Part shown: one piece after another, positions 31,338 through 39,354 of the stretch
Position numbering within the stretch: position 1 is the first letter of the stretch
How the letters are laid out: the number at the start of each line of letters is the position of its first letter
Assembly (NCBI GenBank): GCA_902771155.1
Contig: CACXVS010000017.1
Location: forward strand, 1-47,416
Reading direction: 5' to 3'
DNA length: 47,416 nt
Source: an uncultured Prevotellaceae bacterium
Lineage (GTDB): Bacteria; Bacteroidota; Bacteroidia; Bacteroidales; Bacteroidaceae
Notes under the pieces: generated by a model
Told to the model about the DNA's origin: nothing
The model's input: the letters and a program-made list of their open reading frames with translations, nothing else
Database searches by the model: none
Program-made: the position numbers and the translations under genes

Positions 31338-33823
31338 TCCTTGCGCCTATTCTTCCACTCTATAAAGACAATGCCCAAAGCAATCAATACAAGGAGAACA
31401 AATGCAATGTAGGCGATGGTCTCAGTAGTATCGACCGACTTGGGGAAGAAAGCAAGTTCCACCTGATGTTTGCCTGGCTGAATATGGATGGCACGCAGAA
31501 GATAATCCACACGTCCCAGTTCAACAGCCTCTCCATCGACAGTAGCCGTCCACCCAGGGTAGAATATCTCTGAGAATACCAATACCCCACCCTTACCTGA
31601 GTTCACATCGTAAGTCAGGCGATTAGGTTCATAAGAGGTGATTGTAACCACACTAGCCGTATCCTGTTCTACAGCCTCGCCCAGCTGACCCTTAAACTTA
31701 GCATCAGCCACTGCCTGATGACGCAGGTCGATCTTGCCTACAGCAGCAATCTCCTCATTGGCATTCTGCACATAGTCAATCTGATCTACGAACCATGCAT
31801 TGCCAAAGGCATAGGGGTTCTGGATGGGCACTGTCTGGCCACCCCCTAATGGAAAAATGAAATAACGTGTGTTCAGCATGTTGAGCACAGGACAGATGCT
31901 ATCGCCATTGACTTGTGTCATATCACCACCTGCGTCAGAAACAGCACCAATGAGCGACTGGATCTCAGGCGAAATATACTGTTCGATCATCTCCTGATAG
32001 CGACGCAGTTTGGCAGCATGATACCCACCAATACTCTTATGGTAATAACTGGTTTCGTTCTCGTTAAACGTGTTCGAGGCAAGATTCAGCACACGGTAGT
32101 CGAGCGCCTGGTCACGCAGGATCAGTTCATCTGTTTGTGTCTTCTCCTGTGGAGCCTCGCGCTCTGACTCTGGCACAAACATCTCGTCGTTCAGGTAACG
32201 CTTGTTCACCGTCCACAGGTCAACCAGACAGAGCACCAGAATGATGCCGACAGCATACTCCTTCTTCAACTTTCCAAATGCTACAGCCAATAGTATGCCT
32301 GTACCAACCAGAATGATATAGAACGAACGCAAACTATCGGCAGTAAACACGGCCTGACGCATCTCCGTCAGATTAGCCACCAGCGGTTGGATATACTCAA
32401 CAGGCAGACTTTGAATAGCATGCATCTCGCCTGAGGATATAAAACTATCAAAGAACATGGAGGGCATCAACGAGAACAACATTGCTATACCACCCGTCAA
32501 CAAGAACGATATGCCTACATACTTCATTCTCGGCTTCATCTGCTCTGGTTCGTCGAGGAGTTTCTTCAGGGCCAGCATGGCCAGGAGAGGTATGGTAAAC
32601 TCGGCAATCACGAGGATAGAGGCCACCGTACGGAACTTGGCATACATAGGCACATAGTCGAGGAAGAAATCGGTAAAGCCCATGAAGTTCTTACCCCACG
32701 ACAAGAGAATCGAAAGAACGGTAGCTGCAAGCAGAGCCCACTTCATCGGCCCTTTGACGATAAAGAGTCCTAAGACGAAGAGCATCATCACGAAAGCGCC
32801 CACATACACAGGCCCCGATGTACCAGGCTGCTCGCCCCAATACTGTCCCAGTTGCTGGTAGATGGGTATGAAGTCGCTCTGTGCCTTCTCCATCGCCTTC
32901 TCGCTCTGAGAAAGAGGCATCGACGCCCCACCCTTGGTATTGGGAACCAGCAATGTCCATGTCTCACCGATACCATAGCTCCACTGGGTGATATAGTCAC
33001 GCTCCAGTCCGCTACTGGTCTGGTTAGCACTGTTGGCCTTCACCAGTTCACTCTTGCCACGCATCGACTCCTGACTATACTGCCAGGTGTGGTAGAGGTT
33101 CGACAGGTTGATGCACAGACCTATCAGAGCACCGACTACACACACGCCAGTGGCTTTAAGGAACTGTGCCATCTGCTTCTTCTGGATGGCTTCCACCAGC
33201 CAGGCAATCACCATGAAGAGGACTATGAACAGATAGTAATAAGTCATCTGCACATGGTTGGCGTTGATCTCGAAAGCAGAGAACACCGCCGTGAGCAACA
33301 AGCCCCACAGATATTTGCCCCTGTAAGCCAAGACAACACCTGCAATCATCGGTGGCAGATAAGCCAGTGCCCACACCTTCCAGATATGTCCTGCGGCAAT
33401 GATAATGAGGAAATAAGTGGAGAAGGCCCAGATGATACTACCTAGTGCAGCCAGATGCTGACGGAAGTCGAATGCCCTCAACAGGATGTAGAAACCCAGG
33501 AGATAGGCAAACACGAACCACACGTTCTCAGGCAACCACAAGTGATAAGCATAGATGGCCTTCGAGAGCAGGTCGGTAGAGCCATACGACGGTGCCATCT
33601 GGTAGGTGGGCATACCGCCGAACAAGGCATTCGTCCAACGACTGCGCTCCCCCGTCTTCTGCAGGTATTCGATACCCTCCTGACCTGCTCCACGCCCTGC
33701 CGAGGCATCATGACGATACAGAATACGCCCCTCGATATCGGCAGGGAAGAAATAGGCGAATGCCAGAATGGCAAACAACAGCACTGCCAACAGGTCGGGC
33801 AGGCATTTCTTCAATAGTGTCAT
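31334..33823 (-). CDS. YfhO-family polytopic membrane protein
   Basis: 829 residues from MTLLKKCLPD; about 12-14 membrane helices in the first 560 residues, a soluble region (about 570-790) and a final helix (about 795-820) with a charged tail. The early periplasmic loop has DASAGRGAGQEG and FGGMPTYQMAP, typical of YfhO proteins, which are GT-C-like glycosyl-transfer or lipid-glycosylation factors in other phyla. First gene of the five-gene operon, with promoter TACCTTTG at 33850-33857. The longer frame from 33832 uses TTG and was not preferred. Confidence 0.85.
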   Translation of the reverse strand: MTLLKKCLPDLLAVLLFAILAFAYFFPADIEGRILYRHDASAGRGAGQEGIEYLQKTGERSRWTNALFGGMPTYQMAPSYGSTDLLSKAIYAYHLWLPENVWFVFAYLLGFYILLRAFDFRQHLAALGSIIWAFSTYFLIIIAAGHIWKVWALAYLPPMIAGVVLAYRGKYLWGLLLTAVFSAFEINANHVQMTYYYLFIVLFMVIAWLVEAIQKKQMAQFLKATGVCVVGALIGLCINLSNLYHTWQYSQESMRGKSELVKANSANQTSSGLERDYITQWSYGIGETWTLLVPNTKGGASMPLSQSEKAMEKAQSDFIPIYQQLGQYWGEQPGTSGPVYVGAFVMMLFVLGLFIVKGPMKWALLAATVLSILLSWGKNFMGFTDFFLDYVPMYAKFRTVASILVIAEFTIPLLAMLALKKLLDEPEQMKPRMKYVGISFLLTGGIAMLFSLMPSMFFDSFISSGEMHAIQSLPVEYIQPLVANLTEMRQAVFTADSLRSFYIILVGTGILLAVAFGKLKKEYAVGIILVLCLVDLWTVNKRYLNDEMFVPESEREAPQEKTQTDELILRDQALDYRVLNLASNTFNENETSYYHKSIGGYHAAKLRRYQEMIEQYISPEIQSLIGAVSDAGGDMTQVNGDSICPVLNMLNTRYFIFPLGGGQTVPIQNPYAFGNAWFVDQIDYVQNANEEIAAVGKIDLRHQAVADAKFKGQLGEAVEQDTASVVTITSYEPNRLTYDVNSGKGGVLVFSEIFYPGWTATVDGEAVELGRVDYLLRAIHIQPGKHQVELAFFPKSVDTTETIAYIAFVLLVLIALGIVFIEWKNRRKE

Positions 33824-33849
33824 AACTTGCAAGTTTTGTTATTTGCCTG

Positions 33850-33857
33850 CAAAGGTA
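33850..33857 (-). promoter_or_regulatory. -7 promoter element of the yfhO-fkp-GSCFA-murF/alr operon
   Basis: Minus strand TACCTTTG followed by C; leader of about 20 bases. Confidence 0.65.
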
Positions 33858-33869
33858 CAAATTTTTAGG

Positions 33870-33896
33870 CACGGATTACACGGATTTCACGGATTT
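33870..33896. repeat. 9-bp tandem repeat in a divergent promoter region
   Basis: CACGGATTA, CACGGATTT, CACGGATTT in tandem, between the operon promoter at 33850 and the trmH-like promoter at 33901. Confidence 0.85.
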
Positions 33897-33900
33897 TTTA

Positions 33901-33908
33901 TAATTTTG
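33901..33908 (+). promoter_or_regulatory. -7 element giving a near-leaderless mRNA
   Basis: TAATTTTG followed by C; predicted transcription start about two bases before the ATG at 33917. Confidence 0.6.
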
Positions 33909-33916
33909 CAGCGATT

Positions 33917-34708
33917 ATGGAAGAAAATATCATTACCAGTGTACAAAACGCCCGTATCAAGCACGTGGTAGCCCTGCAACAGAAGTCGTCGCTCCGTCGC
34001 GAGGAGGGACTCTTTGTGGTTGAGGGCCAGCGCGAGATCGAGCATTGCATCGCCTGTGGCTACGAAATCGTGGAGATGTTTGTCCTCGAAGGTATTGCCG
34101 TCGATGACGAACACATTGTCGTCACGCCTCAGGTGTACGAAAAGATGGCTTATCGCGAAAGTACAGAGGGTATTATCGCTGTGGCCAGATGCAAGCAGCA
34201 TCGTCTGAAGGATCTCAAACTTAAGGAGAATCCTCTGATGGTGGTGCTCGAGCGTGTGGAGAAGCCAGGCAACCTGGGTGCCATCCTGCGCACGGCAGAG
34301 GCTGCAGGGGTGGATGCTGTCATGGTGTGCGACCCGCTGACGGATCTCTACAACCCCAACCTCATCCGAGCCAGCATCGGAGGTGTGTTTAGTGTGCCTG
34401 TGGCCGTTTGCACCTCCAAAGACTGTATCGCCTTCCTCAAGGAGCACCAGGTGCGCATCCTCACGGCCCAGCTACAAGACTCGTACGACTATTACGACTA
34501 CGACATGCATGGAGCTACCGCCATCGTCATGGGTACAGAATCCACAGGCCTCACTGAGCAGTGGCGCGAGGCAGCTGATGCGCACATCCGCATCCCCATG
34601 CTGGGGCGCCTCGATTCGCTCAATGTCAGCGTCAGTGCTGCCATCCTGATGTACGAGGCCGTGCGCCAGAGAAACTCAAAATATCAGAATTATGTATTTG
34701 GAATGTAA
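33917..34708 (+). CDS. TrmH/SpoU-family RNA 2'-O-methyltransferase
   Basis: 263 residues. N-terminal substrate-binding domain (about 1-95) and SPOUT domain with motif 1 VEKPGNLGAILRTAEAAG (about 113-130), motif 2 IVMGTESTGL and motif 3 LDSLNVSVSAAILMYE forming the knotted SAM site. It 2'-O-methylates rRNA or tRNA; the exact nucleotide cannot be read from the sequence. It has its own promoter and is followed three bases later by mtnN. Confidence 0.93.
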   Translation: MEENIITSVQNARIKHVVALQQKSSLRREEGLFVVEGQREIEHCIACGYEIVEMFVLEGIAVDDEHIVVTPQVYEKMAYRESTEGIIAVARCKQHRLKDLKLKENPLMVVLERVEKPGNLGAILRTAEAAGVDAVMVCDPLTDLYNPNLIRASIGGVFSVPVAVCTSKDCIAFLKEHQVRILTAQLQDSYDYYDYDMHGATAIVMGTESTGLTEQWREAADAHIRIPMLGRLDSLNVSVSAAILMYEAVRQRNSKYQNYVFGM

Positions 34709-34711
34709 GAT

Positions 34712-35341
34712 ATGAAAATAGGAATGATTGTAGCAATGGACAAGGAACTCATGCAGCTCCGTCCATTATTCCCAGAAGACAAGGTAATCCTCCAGAAGAG
34801 TGGGATTGCCACCGTCAACGCTGCCATACAAACAGTGGAGATGATCCGTCAGTACAAGCCCGACTGCATCATCTCCTCCGGTTGTGCCGGTGGCAACGGC
34901 GATGATATCAATCTGCAAGACGTGGTGGTGAGCTCCGAGCTGACCTACCACGATGTGTATTGCGGAAAGGCCATCGACGACTCCACCGTCTATGGACAAG
35001 TGCAAGGTCTGCCAGCCCGTTACAAGGCCGACCCTTATCTGCTCGAAAAAGCCCTACTTACGGGTGCCAAGCCCGGTCTTATCGTCACAGGCGACTGGTT
35101 TGTCGATTCCAAGGAGAAGATGGGCGAGATTGTAAAACTCTTCCCAGAGGCAAAAGCAGTCGATATGGAGAGTTGCGCCATTGCCCAGGTGTGCCATATC
35201 TATAAGGTGCCGTTTATCTCATTCCGGGTGATCAGCGACATCCCCCTACGCGATACAGATGCCTCCCAGTATCATCATTTCTGGGACACCATCGCCGAGA
35301 ACTCTTTCCACGTCACCAAGACATTCATCGAGAACCTGTAA
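34712..35341 (+). CDS. mtnN: 5'-methylthioadenosine/S-adenosylhomocysteine nucleosidase
   Basis: 209 residues (E. coli Pfs has 232). MKIGMIVAMDKELMQL is the N-terminal strand; IISSGCAGG, VTGDWFV, the nucleoside-binding VDMESCAIAQVC and the catalytic Asp in RVISDIPLRD are present. It hydrolyses S-adenosylhomocysteine to adenine and S-ribosylhomocysteine, the substrate of the LuxS enzyme encoded next. It directly follows an RNA methyltransferase gene, whose by-product is S-adenosylhomocysteine. Confidence 0.93.
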   Translation: MKIGMIVAMDKELMQLRPLFPEDKVILQKSGIATVNAAIQTVEMIRQYKPDCIISSGCAGGNGDDINLQDVVVSSELTYHDVYCGKAIDDSTVYGQVQGLPARYKADPYLLEKALLTGAKPGLIVTGDWFVDSKEKMGEIVKLFPEAKAVDMESCAIAQVCHIYKVPFISFRVISDIPLRDTDASQYHHFWDTIAENSFHVTKTFIENL

Positions 35342-35370
35342 TTTTCAATTCTCAATTTTCAATTTACCAA
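35341..35370. repeat. heptamer-repeat spacer between mtnN and luxS
   Basis: TTTTCAA, TTCTCAA, TTTTCAA: xxxTCAA units like those before thyA. Confidence 0.8.
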
Positions 35371-35865
35371 ATGGAAGTCATACAGAGTTTTACAATTGAC
35401 CACACGCACCTGAAGCCAGGTATTTACGTGTCGCGTGTGGATAAAGGCTTTACGACCTTCGACCTGCGCATTACTGAACCCAATAAGGAGCCCGCTGTTG
35501 CCCCTGCTGCCATCCACAGCATCGAGCACCTGATGGCCACCTGGTTCCGTAACTCGCGTGCCAAGGAGGATGTGGTATATGTGGGGCCGATGGGCTGTCT
35601 CACAGGTATGTACATCATTATGCTGGGCAACTACACCGTTGAGGACATGCGCCAGCTCACTATCGAGTGCCTGAAGTGGATCCTCACCCAAGACGAGGTG
35701 CCTGCTACCCGTCCTGAGGCCTGTGGCAACTACCTGCTTCACGACCTCCCCATGTGCAAGTGGGAGAGTGCCCGCTATCTCGATCGCCTGCAGAACGATT
35801 TCCACTGCGAATACACCAAACTCCAGATTACCCTCGACGACGGCAAGGTCTTCGCCGACGCCTAG
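35371..35865 (+). CDS. luxS: S-ribosylhomocysteine lyase LuxS
   Basis: 164 residues, normal size. Metal ligands His49 and His53 in the HSIEH motif with general base Glu52, the catalytic-loop Cys76 in VGPMGCLTGMY, and third metal ligand Cys118 in EACGNYLLHD. It cleaves S-ribosylhomocysteine to homocysteine and DPD, the precursor of autoinducer-2. With mtnN upstream it completes the two-step recycling route; a signalling role is possible but not shown. Confidence 0.97.
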   Translation: MEVIQSFTIDHTHLKPGIYVSRVDKGFTTFDLRITEPNKEPAVAPAAIHSIEHLMATWFRNSRAKEDVVYVGPMGCLTGMYIIMLGNYTVEDMRQLTIECLKWILTQDEVPATRPEACGNYLLHDLPMCKWESARYLDRLQNDFHCEYTKLQITLDDGKVFADA

Positions 35866-35872
35866 AAACAAG

Positions 35873-35900
35873 AATCCCCAGCCTGACAAGACTGGGGATT
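35873..35900. terminator. hairpin between convergent luxS and HEAT-like gene
   Basis: AATCCCCAG pairs with CTGGGGATT over a 10-base loop; no strong T run on either side, so termination strength is uncertain. Confidence 0.6.
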
Positions 35901-35908
35901 ATCTGTGA

Positions 35909-37138
35909 TCAGAGTTCTTTCTCAATGGCATCAAGCACAAGTCTCTGACTGCTATCGCCGCCATTAGCCTGGACTTTGGCCTTCAGCCTCTCCAGATCGC
36001 CTTTGCCACCAATCTTGGCAATCACCTTCACAGCCTGCGACCGTCCCAACCAGTTGGCGTTAGGATCGGTGGCAATGTCCATCATGACATTCAGGAACTC
36101 CCCACTTCTATAGTATGTGGCCTTCGACAACCATTCATCGTAGCCTTTGTCATTCCTGTGCTGTAGTTCTCCGATGGCAGTCCATGCAGGGATGTCCTTC
36201 GAACGAGGCGTCTTCTTCAGATAGTTCATAGTGGCCTCGTAGGCAGCCTTACTGGTGTTCTGGTGCTTGGGATAGTTATACCACATCGTGTAGAGGCTCC
36301 TCAGGCAGTAGCCATGCAACTTATACTGACTGGGATCGTTGAGCACCTTCTCGAGTTCAGGTACCAACGAGTCGTCGCCGAGTTCACCCACATTACTCAG
36401 TATCGAAGAGCGCACGTCCTTATCGTTGTCGTGCATCAGTGTCAGGGCAGCATCCTTCACACCATTTGCCCCAATGCTCCAAGAGTTACCAACAGCCAGG
36501 GCAACGGCTCTACGGATGTTCTTGTTCTCGTGGTTCACCTTCGAGAGGATGAACTGCGACACTTCGGGCTTCTTCATCTCGTTCGACAAGGCCTTGATAC
36601 CCTCCTTGATGACGAAGAGGTCCTTCTCATTGTTAAGCACACTGAGTATCTTGGCTATATCATTATCCGAAACACCCGTAAGGCTCATATACTGCATCAT
36701 TGCCACACCTCTCACCTGAGGGTATTCGCTGTGTATCAGCATATCTCTGATAGCACCAGCCGTAGCAGGTGCCTTATGGCTCTTCATGGCTTTTGCTTTG
36801 GCAGAACTCACGAAGTTCTTCTCAAGTTCGAGTGTCTCCTGATTGATGGGCACCTTGGAATAAGCCAGGAACAGAGCCGCATACTCGGGCTCCGACAATG
36901 CCTCGAACTCTGGCGAGGTCACCATACTTACCAGACCTTCCTCAGTGAATGGCACACTATTCAGAAGGTCCATCGCCCTTCCGTCGTCCTCAAGAGTCAC
37001 TTCTACGGCTTCTGCATTTGCAACACGAGCATTCGTACTGGCATTGGCCTGAGAAGCCCCCTTGCCACCACACGACACCATCACACAGATTCCTGCTGCA
37101 AAAATGGCAATGGTCAAAATAAACTTTCTCATCTTCAA
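35909..37138 (-). CDS. HEAT-repeat-like lipoprotein
   Basis: 409 residues (or 407 from MRKFIL). The signal ends in a lipobox, VMVSCGGKG (Cys23), so it is membrane-anchored. A Ser/Ala/Asn-rich linker (about 25-48) is followed by regularly spaced helices (about 150-400) with HEAT/PBS-like turns such as IRRAVALAVGNSW and KDVRSSILSNVGELGDDSLV, a protein-protein interaction scaffold. Binding partner unknown. It is the last gene downstream of the 5'-nucleotidase, after a repeat-filled spacer. Confidence 0.72.
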   Translation of the reverse strand: MKMRKFILTIAIFAAGICVMVSCGGKGASQANASTNARVANAEAVEVTLEDDGRAMDLLNSVPFTEEGLVSMVTSPEFEALSEPEYAALFLAYSKVPINQETLELEKNFVSSAKAKAMKSHKAPATAGAIRDMLIHSEYPQVRGVAMMQYMSLTGVSDNDIAKILSVLNNEKDLFVIKEGIKALSNEMKKPEVSQFILSKVNHENKNIRRAVALAVGNSWSIGANGVKDAALTLMHDNDKDVRSSILSNVGELGDDSLVPELEKVLNDPSQYKLHGYCLRSLYTMWYNYPKHQNTSKAAYEATMNYLKKTPRSKDIPAWTAIGELQHRNDKGYDEWLSKATYYRSGEFLNVMMDIATDPNANWLGRSQAVKVIAKIGGKGDLERLKAKVQANGGDSSQRLVLDAIEKEL

Positions 37139-37180
37139 TTTTGCAATTCTTCAATCCTTCAATTTTTCAATTCTTTAATT
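37133..37180. repeat. 7-8-bp repeat spacer before the HEAT-like gene
   Basis: TTCAATT-type units (TTCAATT, TTCAATC, TTCAATT, TTCAATT, TTTAATT) fill the gap and run into the last codons of the nucleotidase gene. Confidence 0.75.
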
Positions 37181-38596
37181 CTCCTTTAAGCAACGTCGGC
37201 CCTGATAGTTCACCTGTCCCTGATGCTCCAGATAGTCCATGATCAGTTTGGCCGTAACCACTCCAAGGCTCTCACCCGGATCCTGACGATTCGTAGGACT
37301 AACAGCTACCGAATAACTGTTCGAAATCACCTTATAGGTCTTCTTCAGGTTCAGTTTCTTACCGTCCTTTCCATAGAGCACGAGTTTCTTGATCTTCTGT
37401 GTAGCAGGATCAACGGTATATTCTGCCGTCATACCTCCCACATAGGGGAAGCGCTGGTTGTCATTATCGAAGCATGATTTCAGCATCTCAGTGAGTTCCT
37501 TACCTGTGACGTGCAACTCCACCGCATCGTTCTGGAAGGGATCCAGACGCAGCACGTCGGCAACGGTGAAACCACCAGCCTCATGAGTCTCGTAGCGCAC
37601 GCCCCCGGCGTTCTGATAACTCAGATCTGCCCCCGTCTCAGCCACATAGGCATCCACCATCAGGCACCCGAGTTCCTCCTTGACTTCGAAGGGAGTCTCT
37701 GCCGTAGCCAGCACACGAAGGAAAGCCGGATTCTCAGAGAAATAGCGCACCAGTTCGGCAATCACCTTATTCTCATTCTTCTCGCCTCGCACGGCGATAT
37801 TCTCAGCCGTACGGCTAACCACCTTCCCGTCTTCCACGACGACGGTGCTATGGGTTATCTGCTTCAGTCGGTTCACGTTCTGGGTTATGAAGACATTGTT
37901 GTGCATCTCGCCCCCATTCAGTTGGGTATGAGTGTGCCCACCGATAATCATGTCCACCCAGGGCAGCTCCTTTGAGAACGCCACGTCGGTATCGTAGCCC
38001 AGATGAGAGAGCAGGATCACCACGTCGCACTCCTTACGCAGGAACTCGTACTGCTTGATGGTCTCCAGAGGGTCGGTGAAGCTGATCTCCGTCATACGGG
38101 CAGGATGACTCTCAGGAACACCCATCGACCCCAACTGTACCACACCGATCACACCGATGGTCAGACCGTTCCTAAAGAACTTCGTATAAGGTTTCAGGTG
38201 CATGTTCCACTTCGGGTCAGGATGCACATTGGCGCCAAGCGTAGGGAAGGCCGAGAGGTCTATCAGTCGGGCAAGCCCATCCTGTGCCGAGTCAAACTCG
38301 TGGTTGCCCAGTGCCGTGGCGTCGAAGCCCACCTGGTTCATCAGCACCACCATCGGGTAGGCAGGAATCTCGTACATATCGTTCAGGGGGTCGCCCGAAC
38401 GGTTATCGCCTGCAGAGAGAATCAGCAGGTCGGGATAGAGTGCACGCAAAGAGTCGGCGATAAAGCCAAGACGTGGGAAGCACTCGATAGCAGCATGCAT
38501 ATCGTTGCCCGAGAGGATGTGCAACTCCTTCCTCTCTGCCGAGGCCGTCATAGTCATGGCGAGCATCAGCCCCCATGTCAGCAATGATTTCTTCAT
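37175..38596 (-). CDS. 5'-nucleotidase/2',3'-cyclic phosphodiesterase-type metallophosphatase
   Basis: 473 residues. Signal peptide (1-20, ends ASAE), metallophosphatase domain (about 25-260) with SGNDMHAAIE, SAGDNRSGDP, ALGNHEFDSA, ILLSHLGYDTD and IGGHTHTQ metal-binding motifs, and the C-terminal 5'-nucleotidase domain (about 300-460, YQNAGGVRYE). It dephosphorylates nucleotides in the periplasm or at the surface. The N-terminus reads GNDMHA where UshA-like enzymes have the D-x-H pair, so the site appears intact. It overlaps the upstream 77-residue gene by four bases. Confidence 0.92.
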   Translation of the reverse strand: MKKSLLTWGLMLAMTMTASAERKELHILSGNDMHAAIECFPRLGFIADSLRALYPDLLILSAGDNRSGDPLNDMYEIPAYPMVVLMNQVGFDATALGNHEFDSAQDGLARLIDLSAFPTLGANVHPDPKWNMHLKPYTKFFRNGLTIGVIGVVQLGSMGVPESHPARMTEISFTDPLETIKQYEFLRKECDVVILLSHLGYDTDVAFSKELPWVDMIIGGHTHTQLNGGEMHNNVFITQNVNRLKQITHSTVVVEDGKVVSRTAENIAVRGEKNENKVIAELVRYFSENPAFLRVLATAETPFEVKEELGCLMVDAYVAETGADLSYQNAGGVRYETHEAGGFTVADVLRLDPFQNDAVELHVTGKELTEMLKSCFDNDNQRFPYVGGMTAEYTVDPATQKIKKLVLYGKDGKKLNLKKTYKVISNSYSVAVSPTNRQDPGESLGVVTAKLIMDYLEHQGQVNYQGRRCLKEN

Positions 38597-38826
38597 GATT
38601 TATTAATTTGTTTCTTGGTTTCCTGTTTAGGGAGCTTGAATTTTATCACCTCGTGCTGCGAGGCAGGTGCGTCGAGGTCTATCTCGTGCCCCGTGCGGTC
38701 ATATACCGTCAGGGTGTTCACGAGCTGGGTGTCGAGCCCTTTCCATGCGAAATAGCTGAGGAGCGCATGGCGCACCTCAGCTCCTTCAAACACGTCGATG
38801 TATTTACGGTTTACTTTCAGTCTCAT
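38593..38826 (-). CDS. small hypothetical protein coupled to the 5'-nucleotidase
   Basis: 77 residues, MRLKVNRKYIDVFEG to KKQINKS. Predicted as mixed strand and helix with a Lys/Gln-rich tail, no signal peptide, so cytoplasmic. The ATGA overlap with the nucleotidase start indicates translational coupling. I do not recognise the family; a beta-grasp-like fold is only a guess. Confidence 0.6.
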   Translation of the reverse strand: MRLKVNRKYIDVFEGAEVRHALLSYFAWKGLDTQLVNTLTVYDRTGHEIDLDAPASQHEVIKFKLPKQETKKQINKS

Positions 38827-38852
38827 CTTCCTTGATCGAAGCGTGAAATCGA

Positions 38853-39272
38853 CTATTTCAGGTTGAAGAATGGGAAGAAATACATCACGGCCACTCTTCG
38901 CACATCCGTCATTCTCTCGGCACGGCCGATGATGGAGCCATTCTTGCGGATGTCGCCGTTCGACTCAATGCGCCCCACGATAGAGCCATTGATGCGGATA
39001 TCGTTGTTCGACTCCACCCTACCGATGATAGAACCGTTCTTACGGATGTCACCGTTCGACTCGATACGGCCTTGGATAGAACCGCCTACACGGATATCGC
39101 CATTCGACTCAAAACGTCCTACGATGGAGCCGTTGATACGCACATCACCGTTCGACTCGATCTTACCAACGATGCTACCACCCAGACGGAGGTCGTCGGC
39201 CATCGCATTGATGTTTACCGTGAGCAGCAGGGCTACTGCCATAACCACTCTCAAAAAGCCAGATCTCTTCAT
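38853..39272 (-). CDS. secreted protein made of six 16-residue repeats ('beta-flower' type)
   Basis: 139 residues: signal peptide (1-25, ends NAMA), then six tandem 16-residue repeats (residues 27-122) of form D-I-R-x-N-G-S-I-x-G-R-x-E-S-N-G, and a hydrophobic-aromatic C-terminus (VMYFFPFFNLK). Repeats alternate between INGSIV and KNGSII versions and are conserved at DNA level (48-bp units, 38907-39194). Such repeats build a symmetrical closed beta structure; similar Bacteroidetes proteins are called 5-fold beta-flower proteins (from memory). Function unknown. Promoter TACCTTTG at 39326-39333. Confidence 0.8.
   Translation of the reverse strand: MKRSGFLRVVMAVALLLTVNINAMADDLRLGGSIVGKIESNGDVRINGSIVGRFESNGDIRVGGSIQGRIESNGDIRKNGSIIGRVESNNDIRINGSIVGRIESNGDIRKNGSIIGRAERMTDVRRVAVMYFFPFFNLK
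38907..39194 (-). repeat. six 48-bp tandem coding repeats
   Basis: Each unit encodes 16 residues; units are near-identical with third-position changes. The gene could expand or contract by recombination without frameshift. Confidence 0.85.
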
Positions 39273-39325
39273 TGTCTTAAATGTCTTTTTTGTTATTAAT
39301 TACGGTTTTTATCACTATCTGCGTG

Positions 39326-39333
39326 CAAAGGTA
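39326..39333 (-). promoter_or_regulatory. -7 promoter element of the repeat-protein gene
   Basis: Minus strand TACCTTTG followed by CACGC, about 47 bases before the predicted leader end at 39272. Confidence 0.6.
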
Positions 39334-39354
39334 CGAAAAATTTTTGGTTTTTCC

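Noticed and set aside
34712..35865. mtnN-luxS pair as a novel signalling system
   Set aside because: This is the standard S-adenosylhomocysteine recycling route; nothing unusual is seen in either enzyme.
38907..39194. CRISPR array (regular 48-bp spacing)
   Set aside because: The repeats are coding, contiguous without unique spacers, and keep an open frame with a signal peptide.
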